Positions 23,565 through 32,079 of a stretch of DNA of 36,553 bases are shown piece after piece. This stretch comes from Streptomyces sp. CT34. Lineage in GTDB: Bacteria > Actinomycetota > Actinomycetes > Streptomycetales > Streptomycetaceae. The first letter of the stretch is position 1. The number at the start of each line of letters is the position of its first letter. The stretch covers positions 5,986,737 to 6,023,289 of the forward strand of contig NZ_KN708638.1 of the NCBI RefSeq assembly GCF_000805335.1, given 5' to 3'. The position numbers and the translations under genes are program-made. Under the pieces are notes generated by a model. It was not told the origin of the DNA. It searched no databases and saw only the letters and a list, made by a program, of their open reading frames with translations.

Positions 23565-25846
23565 GAGTGGTCTCCTTCGAGGCCCTGGGGGCGGTCCTGG
23601 GAAGCGGCGTCGACGGCGGGGGCGGTGCCGGTGGCCTGGGCGGGGAGGGTGGGCGTGACCTCGGGGCCGGCCTCCGGGGCGGGTGCCGGGAGGGGGGCCT
23701 CCGCCCGCTCCGGGGTGGGCGCCGGGGCCGGGGCAGCTGCCGGTGCGAGGATCTGGCGGGCCGTCACGCCGCGTTCGGTGGCGACGAGCAGCACGCCCTC
23801 CGGGGACAGATCGGCGTCGCGGAACGGGGAGTCGGAGAGCAGCGCGGTCACCACATCACCGCTCTCCCGGGCCCAGACCCGCAGGTAGTCGGCGCCGCGG
23901 CTGATGCCGTACGGGGTCGCCGCCCGTTCGTCCTCCGAGGGGCGCCGCACCTGCACGGGGTCGGCGTCGAGGTATCCGGGGCGCAGCAGATCGTGGAGGA
24001 GGAGGGCGGTGGTGTCCGAGTCGGGGAGCGGGCGGGCCCCGGGGGTCCCGGCGGGGACCACCAGCGCGGCGACGGGCCGGGCGGTGCCGTCTCCCTGTCC
24101 TCCGTCTCCCTCGCCCTCGCCCTCGCCTCCCTGCGGCGGGAGAGTGGCGGCCGTCAGCGAGACCACCCCCGCCAGCGGCAGGCTCCACAGCGTGCGCCAC
24201 GGCAGGGCGAAGCCGAGGCCGTGCAGGGCGTCCGCGTACGGCTGGAGGCCGTCCTCGACGAACGCGCTCTCCAGCAGCGCCGCCCGCATCTCGACCGGGG
24301 CCTCGGAGCGGGTGAGCAGGGGAGCGGTGCGCAGATACGTGTGAGCCGGGGCGCCCAGCTGGTCGGGCGGTACCGCCTCGACGGCGGCCCGCAGCGCGAC
24401 CGGGTCGGCGTGGGCGAACAGGCCCGGGTCGGTGAGGAGTTGGGGGAGCAGTCCGGCGTCCAGAGTGTGCGCCGCGAGGTAGTCACGGACGTAGGGATCG
24501 GCCAGCGACCAGTTCTGCCGCGGTACCGCCTCCAGGAGCGCCATGGCGATCCTGGTCTGGGCGTCCCGGGCGTCCGCGAGGCCGGACCGGATCTCCGCGG
24601 CGAGGGCGGGGTGCGCCAGGCGCAGCAGGGTACGGCCGCCGGAGTCGCCCGCGGAGCCGTCTCCCGAGCCGTCCGCGGCAGCCCCTTCGCCCGGCCCCAA
24701 CGGCTCCGCCCGCTCCACCGGTTCGATGAACGGTGCCGCGAGCAGCATTCCTTCGGCGATGGCCGGGCCCATGTCGTGCCCGGCGACGGCGCTCGCCAGC
24801 GGGCGCCACAGCTCGACCGGCAGCCCGTCGCCCTCGGCGAACGCCAGTGGCGCCAGCATCTGCCGCAGCGTCCGCGGTTCGGCGCCGAGGCGGCGGGCGT
24901 GCAGATCCAGCACCTCGCCGACGGTGGCGGGGTGTTGGGATGCGTCCGCCGGGTCGACGTCCCCGGGCGCGGGCAGCGCGAACAGCGAGCGGACGGCCAG
25001 GTGGACGGTCAGCCGGCTGCCGTCCGCGCGCCGGGCCAGCGCCCCGGCGAGCGCCCGGCGGGCGGCCGGGTCGGTGGTGTACGGGAGGTCGGGCGCCCCG
25101 GTCTCCGGGGTGAGCGCGGTCTCGGCGTGCAGTACCAGGCCCTCGGGGTCGGCCCACTCGGGCTCGTCGAGGTCGATGATCTGCACCTGGCCGCCCGGCG
25201 CGGCACCGGCCAGCCCGGCGGCGAGCTCGCGGGGGACGTCGGCGAGCAGGTGGACCGTGGGGGTCGCGGCGAGCGGCGTGAGGACGTCGCGTATCAGCCG
25301 CGCCGGCTCGTTCGCGGGCCGCACCGGACCGGCCAGATCCACATCCGGCACCACGATTGTCACCGGCTCTTCACGAGCGGCGAGTTCGGTGAAGATGTCC
25401 TCGGTGCGGGCCGCCGCCAGGCCGAGATGGTCGGCGAGCAGCCAGAGCACCTGCGCGGCGGTACGACCCCTGGGGTCCGGGACGGCGGGTGCCGGGAGGT
25501 CCGGCGGGACCGTCGCCGGGTCCAGCTCGTCCAGCGGGAGCCGCTTGCGGTACTCCGGGTCGCACAGCATCAGGAATCCGGCCACCAGGCGCGAACGCCC
25601 GCTCCCCGGGCTGCCGGTGACCACGACGACGCGCGGTGCGCCGGGCCACCGCATGCGCCACGCCGCGAGGGCGCGGAGCGCGGCGGTGCGACCGCCGATG
25701 TACGGATGCGGCGCGTACTTGGCCGCCGGGCTGGCTGCTTGTGCCACGTCGGTTGCTTCCGCCGGGCCGGTCGCTTGTGCCGCGCCGGCCGGTCGTCCTG
25801 CGTCGGCCGCGTCGGCTGAGGCGCTCATGACGCTCTCGTCCCCCAT
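23561..25846 (-). CDS. STAND/AAA-type ATPase-like protein with Walker A Lys-to-Arg change
   Basis: 761 residues, soluble. A disordered Ala-rich start (1-42) is followed by YIGGRTAALRAL and a P-loop, GSPGSGRS (78-85), in which the usual Lys is Arg84. A Walker B-like TIVVPDVDLAG follows at about residue 160. The long remaining helical region (about 300-560) is typical of STAND-type signalling proteins, then a domain with sites such as YLDADPVQVRRPSED, and a Pro/Ala-rich tail. The ATG at 25846 has GGAGGG 8 nt upstream; an ATG at 25828 is also possible. Its stop overlaps the SUKH-4-like gene start by 4 nt, so the two act together. Proposed role: nucleotide-dependent sensor or regulator for the immunity-like partner; inference. 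Confidence 0.72.
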   Translation of the reverse strand: MGDESVMSASADAADAGRPAGAAQATGPAEATDVAQAASPAAKYAPHPYIGGRTAALRALAAWRMRWPGAPRVVVVTGSPGSGRSRLVAGFLMLCDPEYRKRLPLDELDPATVPPDLPAPAVPDPRGRTAAQVLWLLADHLGLAAARTEDIFTELAAREEPVTIVVPDVDLAGPVRPANEPARLIRDVLTPLAATPTVHLLADVPRELAAGLAGAAPGGQVQIIDLDEPEWADPEGLVLHAETALTPETGAPDLPYTTDPAARRALAGALARRADGSRLTVHLAVRSLFALPAPGDVDPADASQHPATVGEVLDLHARRLGAEPRTLRQMLAPLAFAEGDGLPVELWRPLASAVAGHDMGPAIAEGMLLAAPFIEPVERAEPLGPGEGAAADGSGDGSAGDSGGRTLLRLAHPALAAEIRSGLADARDAQTRIAMALLEAVPRQNWSLADPYVRDYLAAHTLDAGLLPQLLTDPGLFAHADPVALRAAVEAVPPDQLGAPAHTYLRTAPLLTRSEAPVEMRAALLESAFVEDGLQPYADALHGLGFALPWRTLWSLPLAGVVSLTAATLPPQGGEGEGEGDGGQGDGTARPVAALVVPAGTPGARPLPDSDTTALLLHDLLRPGYLDADPVQVRRPSEDERAATPYGISRGADYLRVWARESGDVVTALLSDSPFRDADLSPEGVLLVATERGVTARQILAPAAAPAPAPTPERAEAPLPAPAPEAGPEVTPTLPAQATGTAPAVDAASQDRPQGLEGDHS

Positions 25847-26104
25847 CAATCCCGCCCTCCACCTGGTGGATCCGTGCGTGTACCGGCTAGATCCTATGTT
25901 CCGGGCCGAGTGGTACGGCACGGCCCGGAGGTGGCCGTCCCCGGAAAATGTGGGGATGGGGAGTGCCGGAAAAGCACGGAATTATGCGCTGCTGCGGCTG
26001 TGTGCCCGATAATTCGGCAATTTTCGGCAATTCCGGCCGCCGGACCGGTGGCCGGAATTCCGCGTGGCTCACATGCGGTTCACATGAGGCTGATCACCCG
26101 CGGC

Positions 26105-26506
26105 TCAGCGGTGTCCGCGACCGCCGCCCCGGCGCGGGCCGGTCACGATGTCGAGGCTCGGCGCGTCGCGCTCGGCGCGCTCGCGGTCCTCCTCCTCTTC
26201 CTGCTTCCTCTGCCACTCGGCGAACTTCGCGCGGGACTCCTCGCGCTCGGCCTGCGTCTGGTCCTCGGCCGCCCGCCGGATCTGGTTCATGCGGTCGCCC
26301 AGCGCGCCCATGTAACTGGGCGTCTCGATGGCGTCCTTCATGCTGAGCCGACCGGAGAGCACCTCCTTGGCCATCTCCTGGAGCTTGCCGCCCACGTTGG
26401 GGTTCTCCGCGAGCACCTTGAGCGCCTTCCGCAGCCGCTGCGCCTGCTCCTGATCATGGGCGACGTCCATCAGGTCCGCGTCCTCGATCTGCCGCTCGTC
26501 GCTCAT
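26105..26506 (-). CDS. Small charged helical protein, unknown
   Basis: 133 residues, very rich in Glu, Arg, Lys and Gln; helical with a coiled-coil-like stretch (EDQTQAEREESRAKFAEWQR then KQEEEEDRERAERD) and a Gly/Arg-rich end. No Cys, no membrane segment, no signal peptide. The ATG at 26506 has AGGGGG about 5 nt upstream; the longer frame to 26593 lacks a good site. It is divergent from the EspC-like gene at 26745. I do not recognise the family; a cytosolic chaperone or adaptor for the neighbouring WXG proteins is possible. Confidence 0.72.
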   Translation of the reverse strand: MSDERQIEDADLMDVAHDQEQAQRLRKALKVLAENPNVGGKLQEMAKEVLSGRLSMKDAIETPSYMGALGDRMNQIRRAAEDQTQAEREESRAKFAEWQRKQEEEEDRERAERDAPSLDIVTGPRRGGGRGHR

Positions 26507-26744
26507 GTCTGCCCCCTGGGTACGTGGTGGAACGGCAACCGCGTGTGCGGCACTGGCGTCAGAGTCTAATAACGGGTGTGAACGGGACGTCAAGACGGGG
26601 TTGTCGGTATTGCCGCATATTGCTCCGTATCCCCTTCCCTGCTCCGTACACCGGCCCTTCCGTGGCGGGCTCGGGCCTATTGCGCATGTGCTAGACCTGT
26701 GGCGATGTTCAGCAGGTCGCTGTCATTCAATTCGGGGAGAAATG

Positions 26745-27056
26745 ATGTCCGATGAGGTCCGGCTCAGTACCGAGACGCTGCACAAGCTCGGTACGTCCTT
26801 CGAGATACAGGCGGAAGAACTGAGCCGGCAGCTGGGCGCATTCAGACGGCGCGCGGACGCCGGCGCGCTGCGCGACGGCTTCGGCAGCGACGAGGCGGCC
26901 CGGCCGCACCGCGAGCTGTTCGAGGAGGCCGAGCGCGCCCTCGTCCAGCTCCAGGAGCGGCTCGCCGAGGTCGGCGGGAGCATCAAGGAGACCGTCGCGA
27001 ACACGCAGGCGGCCGAGGACGAGCTGGTCGAGATGATGCGGAGCGTCAACAAGTGA
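26745..27056 (+). CDS. EspC/WXG100-like small protein
   Basis: 103 residues: MSDEVRLSTETLHKLGTSFE, a central turn with DGFGSDEAARPHRELFEEAE, and a second helix ending ANTQAAEDELVEMMRSVNK. The layout is that of EspC-like T7SS proteins. The ATG at 26745 is favoured over the ATG at 26742 because GGGGAG is then 5 nt away rather than 2. Its stop overlaps the next start in GTGA (27053-27056), coupling it to the WXG-type partner. Confidence 0.82.
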   Translation: MSDEVRLSTETLHKLGTSFEIQAEELSRQLGAFRRRADAGALRDGFGSDEAARPHRELFEEAERALVQLQERLAEVGGSIKETVANTQAAEDELVEMMRSVNK

Positions 27057-27766
27057 CCGAGCCACGGCGCAACCCCGAGGCGCTGCACGAAGCGGCGGCC
27101 GGCTGGCGGGAGATGGGCAGGCACCTGGACGGACTGGTCCGCGACCTCGACCGGCATGTCGGCACCGCCGCCGCGGCCAACTGGCACGGCCCGGCGGGCG
27201 AGGCGTTCGCCGCCGAGTGGCACCGCCTCAAGCGCGGCGTCGACGACGCCCTGCCGGCCTTCGAGCTGGCCGCGGCCGACCTGGACAGCGCGGCCACCGC
27301 ACACCACACCGACAGCGGCAGCGCCGAGCACGACGCACCGCCGGTGGACAACTCCGGCTCCCAGCAAGGCTCCCAGAGCGGTGCCCAGGGCGGCCCGCAG
27401 ATGACGTACGGCTTCATGGCGCTGGGCCAGCTCGCCAACTCCCTCGGCGGCGCCTTCGGCAAGCGCGGGCGCGGCGGGGGCGGCGGGCAGGGCCACGGCC
27501 CGGTCGTCACGCACCAGTGGGAGACCTCCACCGCCGCGCACGGCCCCGACCCGTTCGGGCCGCCCAAGGACGGGGAGGTCGCCACCCGCGGCGGCGAGGG
27601 CATCGCCAAGGGCGTACGGACCGACCCGGCCGCGGCGCAGCGCGCGGCGGCCGAGCGGGAGGCCAAGGAGACGGCCAGGGAGACGGCCAAGGAGACGGCC
27701 GGGGCTGAGACGGAGAAGAAGGCCGCGGAGAAGCCGGACGGCAACCCGCACGGCGCCTTCGGCTGA
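27053..27766 (+). CDS. WXG100-type putative ESX substrate with disordered C-terminus
   Basis: 237 residues. The helical head has the WXG turn AANWHGPAGEAFAAEWHRLK (W44-H-G46). The rest (from about residue 85) is Gly/Gln/Ser-rich, then charged low complexity with repeats of KETARETAKET, ending NPHGAFG. GTG at 27053 overlaps the upstream gene by 4 nt. The pair repeats the arrangement of 22239/21928, a small EspC-like gene followed by a larger WXG gene, though here on the plus strand. A two-way terminator follows. Confidence 0.83.
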   Translation: MTEPRRNPEALHEAAAGWREMGRHLDGLVRDLDRHVGTAAAANWHGPAGEAFAAEWHRLKRGVDDALPAFELAAADLDSAATAHHTDSGSAEHDAPPVDNSGSQQGSQSGAQGGPQMTYGFMALGQLANSLGGAFGKRGRGGGGGQGHGPVVTHQWETSTAAHGPDPFGPPKDGEVATRGGEGIAKGVRTDPAAAQRAAAEREAKETARETAKETAGAETEKKAAEKPDGNPHGAFG

Positions 27767-27806
27767 CCCGTCCGACCCGCCCACACGCCGACCCCACTCA
27801 CCACGA

Positions 27807-27850
27807 ACGGCGGTGGGGCGCCCCTCCGAAGAGGGACGCCCCACCGCCGT
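27807..27850. terminator. Two-way terminator between the WXG gene and eccC
   Basis: A perfect 14-bp inverted repeat (27807-27820 with 27837-27850), extended inside by CCCTC/GAGGG pairing. It lies between convergent genes: the WXG gene ends at 27766 and eccC at 27866. Confidence 0.85.
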
Positions 27851-27865
27851 CGCGTATCCGGGCGC

Positions 27866-30800
27866 CTACTGGCTGCGCAGCGGCAGGAAGCCCGTCTGGA
27901 CCAGCTGCGCACCACGCTTGCGCGTGATGAACGTGGCCCGGCCCGGCGTCAGCTGCTGGCCCTTGACGTTGCCCATCAGCGGACCCTCGGCCGGGTCGGC
28001 GGACAGGATCAGACCCTGTGCGCCGAGCTCCTTGGTGCGCTGCATCACGGGCTCGAACGAGGACCGGCCGGCACCCGAGGAGCTGCGCGCGATGATCAGG
28101 CGCAGACCCAGGTCACGGGCGAACGGCAGGTACTCCAGCAGCGGTTGCAGCGGGTTGCCGGTGCTGGTCGCCACCAGGTCGTAGTCGTCCACGATCACGA
28201 ACGCGTCCGGCAGGTCGTACCAGCTGCGGTTGCGCAGCTGCTCCGGTGTGACGTCCGGCCCCGGCATCCGCCGGCCCAGCGAACCCGCCAGACCGCTGAT
28301 GACCTCCTGGAGCTGCGGCCCCGCGGCACAGTACTTGTACACATGGCTCTCGGGGACCTCGCCCAGCAGCGCGCGGCGGTAGTCGGAGACCACCATGAGC
28401 GCCTTGTCCTGCGGATACCGCTCGGCGATCTGCTTCGTGATCAGGCGCAGCAGCGACGACTTGCCGGACTCGCTCTCGCCGTAGATGACCAGCAGCGGGT
28501 CGGTCTCGAAGTCGATGAACGCCGGGGACAGCGTGGTCTCGTCGACGCCGATCGCGATGCCGTGGTCCGGGTAGTCGTTGCCCTTGGGCAGCTCGTTGGC
28601 GTGGAGCATGGTCGGCAGCATCCGCACCGCGGGGGCGGGCTCGCCCTGCCAGTGCTCGCTGACCGTCTGCACCAGGTTGGCGACGCCGTCGCTGAGCGTC
28701 TCCGGGTCGCTCATCCCGTCCAGGCGCGGCAGCGCCGCCAGGAAGTCGAGCTTCTCCGGGGACAGACCGCGGCCCGGCTTGCCCATCGGGACGTTCTCCG
28801 CGCGCTTGCGGTCGAACTCCGACTCCATCGGGTCACCCAGGCGCAGCTCCACGCGGTTGAGGAGCTGGTCGCGCAGCGCGGGCCGCACCTCGGTGTAGCG
28901 GGAACCGGCGATGATCAGGTGGATACCGAAACCGAGACCCCGGCCGGCGATGTCCAGGATCACCGGGTCCATCTGCTCGTAGTCGGTCTTGAACGTCGCC
29001 CAGCCATCGATGATCAGGAAGACGTCGCCCCACTTCTGGTCGGGGAAGGCGCCCGCGGCCCGCCGCTGGCGGTAGGTCGCGATCGAGTCGATGTTGTTGG
29101 CGCGGAAGAACTCCTCGCGCTCGTTGAGGATGCCGACGACCTCGGAGACGGTACGCCGTACCTTCTCCGCGTCCAGACGCGAGGCGACACCGCCGACGTG
29201 CGGCAGGCCCTCCAGGGTCAGCATGCCGCCGCCACCGAAGTCGAGGCAGTAGAACTGCACCTCGGCCGGGGTGTGGGTGAGCGCGAACGACGCGATGGCG
29301 GCACGGATCAGCGTGGACTTGCCGGACTGCGGACCACCCACGACCAGGCCGTGACCGGCACCGGCGGAGAAGTCCAGGTACATCACGTCACGCCGCTGCT
29401 CGAACGGCTTGTCCACCAGCGCGACCGGCACCACGAGCTTGCCCAGCGCGGTGTACTCCGCCGCGTGCACACCCCGCTCGGGGGTGACCGCGAGCGCCGG
29501 CAGCAACTGGTTGACCGTCGGGGCCTCCTCCAGCGGCGGCAGCCACACCTGGTGCGCCGGCGGGCCCTGGCCCTGCATCCGCTGGACCATGACGTCCAGC
29601 ACGGTGTCGGCGAGCGCGTCGTCGATCTCGGGCTCGGCCGGCTCGTCGACGACCGGCTCCTCGATGATCTGCTCGATGACCGGGGCCGCCGTGAACGGCA
29701 CCGGCATCCGCATCGACCGACCGCCGCTGCCACCGCGACCGCCGCCGCCCGGACCGCGGTACGTCCCCGAGACATAGGCGGCCTTGAACTGCACCATCGT
29801 CTCGGTGTCGTACTTCAGGATGCCGGAACCGGGGACGTTCGGCAGGTGGTAGGCGTCCGGCACACCGATCGCGGTCCGCGACTCGGCCGCGGAGAAGGTG
29901 CGCAGACCCAGTCGGTAGGACAGGAAGGTGTCCAGACCGCGCAGCTTGCCCTCTTCCAGACGCTGCGAGGCGAGCAGCATGTGCACACCCATCGACCGGC
30001 CGATGCGGCCGATCTGGATGAACATCTCGATGAAGTCGGGCTTGGCGGCGAGGAGTTCGGAGAACTCGTCGATGATCATCACCAGCGACGGCAGCGGGTC
30101 CAGCGGGGCACCCGCGGCACGCGCCTTCTCGTAGTCGGTGATGTTGGCGTAGTTGCCCGCCGAGCGCAGCAGTTCCTGGCGGCGCTGGAGCTCACCGGTG
30201 ATCGAGTCGCGCATGCGGTCGATCAGGGTGACGTCCTCACCGAGGTTGGTGATGACGGCCGCGACGTGCGGCATCTCGGACATACCGGTGAAGGTGGCGC
30301 CACCCTTGAAGTCCGCGAGGATGAAGTTCAGCGTCTCCGAGGAGTGCGTCACCGCGAGCGCCAGCACCAGGGTGCGCAGCACCTCGGACTTACCGGAACC
30401 GGTCGCACCGACACACAGACCGTGCGGCCCCATGCCCTGCTGCGAGGCTTCCTTGATGTCCAGCATGACCGGCTGGCCGTCGCGGTCGACGCCGATCGGC
30501 ACCCGCAGCCGCTCGGACAGCGTCCGGGGCCGCCAGGTGCGCGAGACGTCCAGGGAGCCGGCGTCGCCGATGTTGAGCAGGTCGGTGAAGTCCAGTGCGG
30601 ACAGCAGCGGTTCCTCGCCGTCCGAACCCGCACCGGCCCGCAGCGGGGCCAGCTGGCGGGCCAGCGCCTCCGCCTCGGCGATCGACAGGGTGTCGCAGAC
30701 ACCGTGGTAGACCGCACCGCTCGCGGACTCCAGAATCAGCTTGCCCGGCCAGACCTGTACGGCCAGACCGCCGCGGATCTCGTCCAGGTCGCCCGGCACG

Positions 30801-31825
30801 ATCTCCAGGATGGTGACGCCCTGGAGGCCCTCGGCCCCGGCGATCACCGAGTCCATCGGCACCTCGCCGCCATCCAGCACGATGACGACGTGCGGGGTGT
30901 CGGTCACCGGCTCGCCCTGCGGGTTGAACCGCCCGCGGCCGTCGAGCTCGTCGGCCAGCAGCTCCTCGACCTCACCGAGGTCGCCGACGACCAGCCGCCG
31001 GGTGCCGGCGCCGTCCGTGGTCTTGTCCTGGACCTGCGGCAGCCACTTCGTCCACTCCCACTCGGCCTGCGCACCCGGCGCGGCGACGACCGCCACCACC
31101 AGGTCCTCGGGCGAGTGCAGGGTGCACAGCTGGGCGACGATGGCACGCGAGGCGCCGTAGACGGTGTCCGGGTCACCGGAGACCGTCAGGTGGTAGAACG
31201 CGCGCAGCGACACCGCCAGCGGGAGGCTGTCCAGATGGCCGTGCTTGTCGAGGAACTCCTTCATCGCGTGCGCGGTGAGCGGCTCCAGCTCGTCGACCGG
31301 AGCGGTCTCCGGAGCCCGCAGGGGAGTGGCCAACTGCTGGGGCCCGAGTCCCAGGCGCACCTGGCCGAAGTCCGGGTCGGTGGCCCGGCGTTCCCACACC
31401 CGTTTGCCCTCGGCGACTATGGACCACAGCTGACTGGGGTCGGGGTGGGTGAACAGCTGCGCGTCCCGCTGCCGGCGCGCGGTGCGCCGCACCTCTTTCC
31501 GCTTCTGCGCCAGGTACTTGAGGTAGTCCTGGCGCTCCTGGACCATCTGCCCGGAAGGCCCCTGGCGGGCCTTGACGATCTGCATGATCGCCATCGCCAG
31601 GGTGGAGGCCACCATGAAGCCGCCCATGATCTTCATGAACGGCTGGTTCCCCATGAAGAGGAAGCCCGCCGACGACGCCATGCCCATCATGGGCATGAAG
31701 GTCATGAACAGGTTTTCCGGCTCGCCCTCGCGGGGCAGCTCCGGAGGCGCCTCAAGTACCACCTCCTCCGAGGGGACTTCAGGTGGCAGCGCGCGGGGCG
31801 GGCGCTTGACGATGACAACGCTCAC
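27866..31825 (-). CDS. eccC: ESX motor ATPase EccC (FtsK/SpoIIIE family, three ATPase domains)
   Basis: 1319 residues, one intact chain (not split into EccCa/EccCb). The motor recognises and drives substrates through the ESX channel. N-terminal cytosolic segment, two membrane helices (about 35-85: FMTFMPMMGMASSAGFLFMG, then MGGFMVASTLAMAIMQIV), then three FtsK-type domains with Walker A at about residues 475 (GATGSGKSEVL), 837 (GGPQSGKSTLI) and 1122 (GESESGKSSLL). Walker B motifs are LVMIIDEFSELL, VFLIIDGWATF and AFVIVDDYDLV; only the first carries the catalytic Glu (DE), while DG and DD at domains 2 and 3 suggest substrate-binding or regulatory roles, as known for EccC. Start GTG at 31825; an AAGGA site is about 12 nt upstream. 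Divergent from eccD, with a 254-bp spacer. Confidence 0.97.
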   Translation of the reverse strand: MSVVIVKRPPRALPPEVPSEEVVLEAPPELPREGEPENLFMTFMPMMGMASSAGFLFMGNQPFMKIMGGFMVASTLAMAIMQIVKARQGPSGQMVQERQDYLKYLAQKRKEVRRTARRQRDAQLFTHPDPSQLWSIVAEGKRVWERRATDPDFGQVRLGLGPQQLATPLRAPETAPVDELEPLTAHAMKEFLDKHGHLDSLPLAVSLRAFYHLTVSGDPDTVYGASRAIVAQLCTLHSPEDLVVAVVAAPGAQAEWEWTKWLPQVQDKTTDGAGTRRLVVGDLGEVEELLADELDGRGRFNPQGEPVTDTPHVVIVLDGGEVPMDSVIAGAEGLQGVTILEIVPGDLDEIRGGLAVQVWPGKLILESASGAVYHGVCDTLSIAEAEALARQLAPLRAGAGSDGEEPLLSALDFTDLLNIGDAGSLDVSRTWRPRTLSERLRVPIGVDRDGQPVMLDIKEASQQGMGPHGLCVGATGSGKSEVLRTLVLALAVTHSSETLNFILADFKGGATFTGMSEMPHVAAVITNLGEDVTLIDRMRDSITGELQRRQELLRSAGNYANITDYEKARAAGAPLDPLPSLVMIIDEFSELLAAKPDFIEMFIQIGRIGRSMGVHMLLASQRLEEGKLRGLDTFLSYRLGLRTFSAAESRTAIGVPDAYHLPNVPGSGILKYDTETMVQFKAAYVSGTYRGPGGGGRGGSGGRSMRMPVPFTAAPVIEQIIEEPVVDEPAEPEIDDALADTVLDVMVQRMQGQGPPAHQVWLPPLEEAPTVNQLLPALAVTPERGVHAAEYTALGKLVVPVALVDKPFEQRRDVMYLDFSAGAGHGLVVGGPQSGKSTLIRAAIASFALTHTPAEVQFYCLDFGGGGMLTLEGLPHVGGVASRLDAEKVRRTVSEVVGILNEREEFFRANNIDSIATYRQRRAAGAFPDQKWGDVFLIIDGWATFKTDYEQMDPVILDIAGRGLGFGIHLIIAGSRYTEVRPALRDQLLNRVELRLGDPMESEFDRKRAENVPMGKPGRGLSPEKLDFLAALPRLDGMSDPETLSDGVANLVQTVSEHWQGEPAPAVRMLPTMLHANELPKGNDYPDHGIAIGVDETTLSPAFIDFETDPLLVIYGESESGKSSLLRLITKQIAERYPQDKALMVVSDYRRALLGEVPESHVYKYCAAGPQLQEVISGLAGSLGRRMPGPDVTPEQLRNRSWYDLPDAFVIVDDYDLVATSTGNPLQPLLEYLPFARDLGLRLIIARSSSGAGRSSFEPVMQRTKELGAQGLILSADPAEGPLMGNVKGQQLTPGRATFITRKRGAQLVQTGFLPLRSQ

Positions 31826-32022
31826 CGAGGCATCAGTCCTTCATGCATCTCGCAGTCTCGGACCGCCCCCGTTGGATTCGACGGTCCCCCGAGCCAAGTC
31901 CTTGGCCCGACGCAGGCGTTGATCCTACTGTTAAACGTCAAGCCAAGGGGTGGGTGGGGCAGCGCCCCGATCGGACGGTACGCTGACGCCCCGCGAGCGC
32001 GCCACAACGCCGTAGAGACGGC

Positions 32023-32034
32023 TTTATATATAGG
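32023..32034 (+). promoter_or_regulatory. AT-rich putative -10 region upstream of eccD
   Basis: TTTATATATAGG is a striking AT island in very GC-rich DNA, about 50 bases before the eccD start. It could supply a -10 for eccD or for the divergent eccC promoter. No good -35 hexamer stands at standard spacing, so the call is weak. Confidence 0.35.
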
Positions 32035-32079
32035 GCGCGTGACGCGACAAAACGCCCAACGGATAGGGGGAACCGCCAG

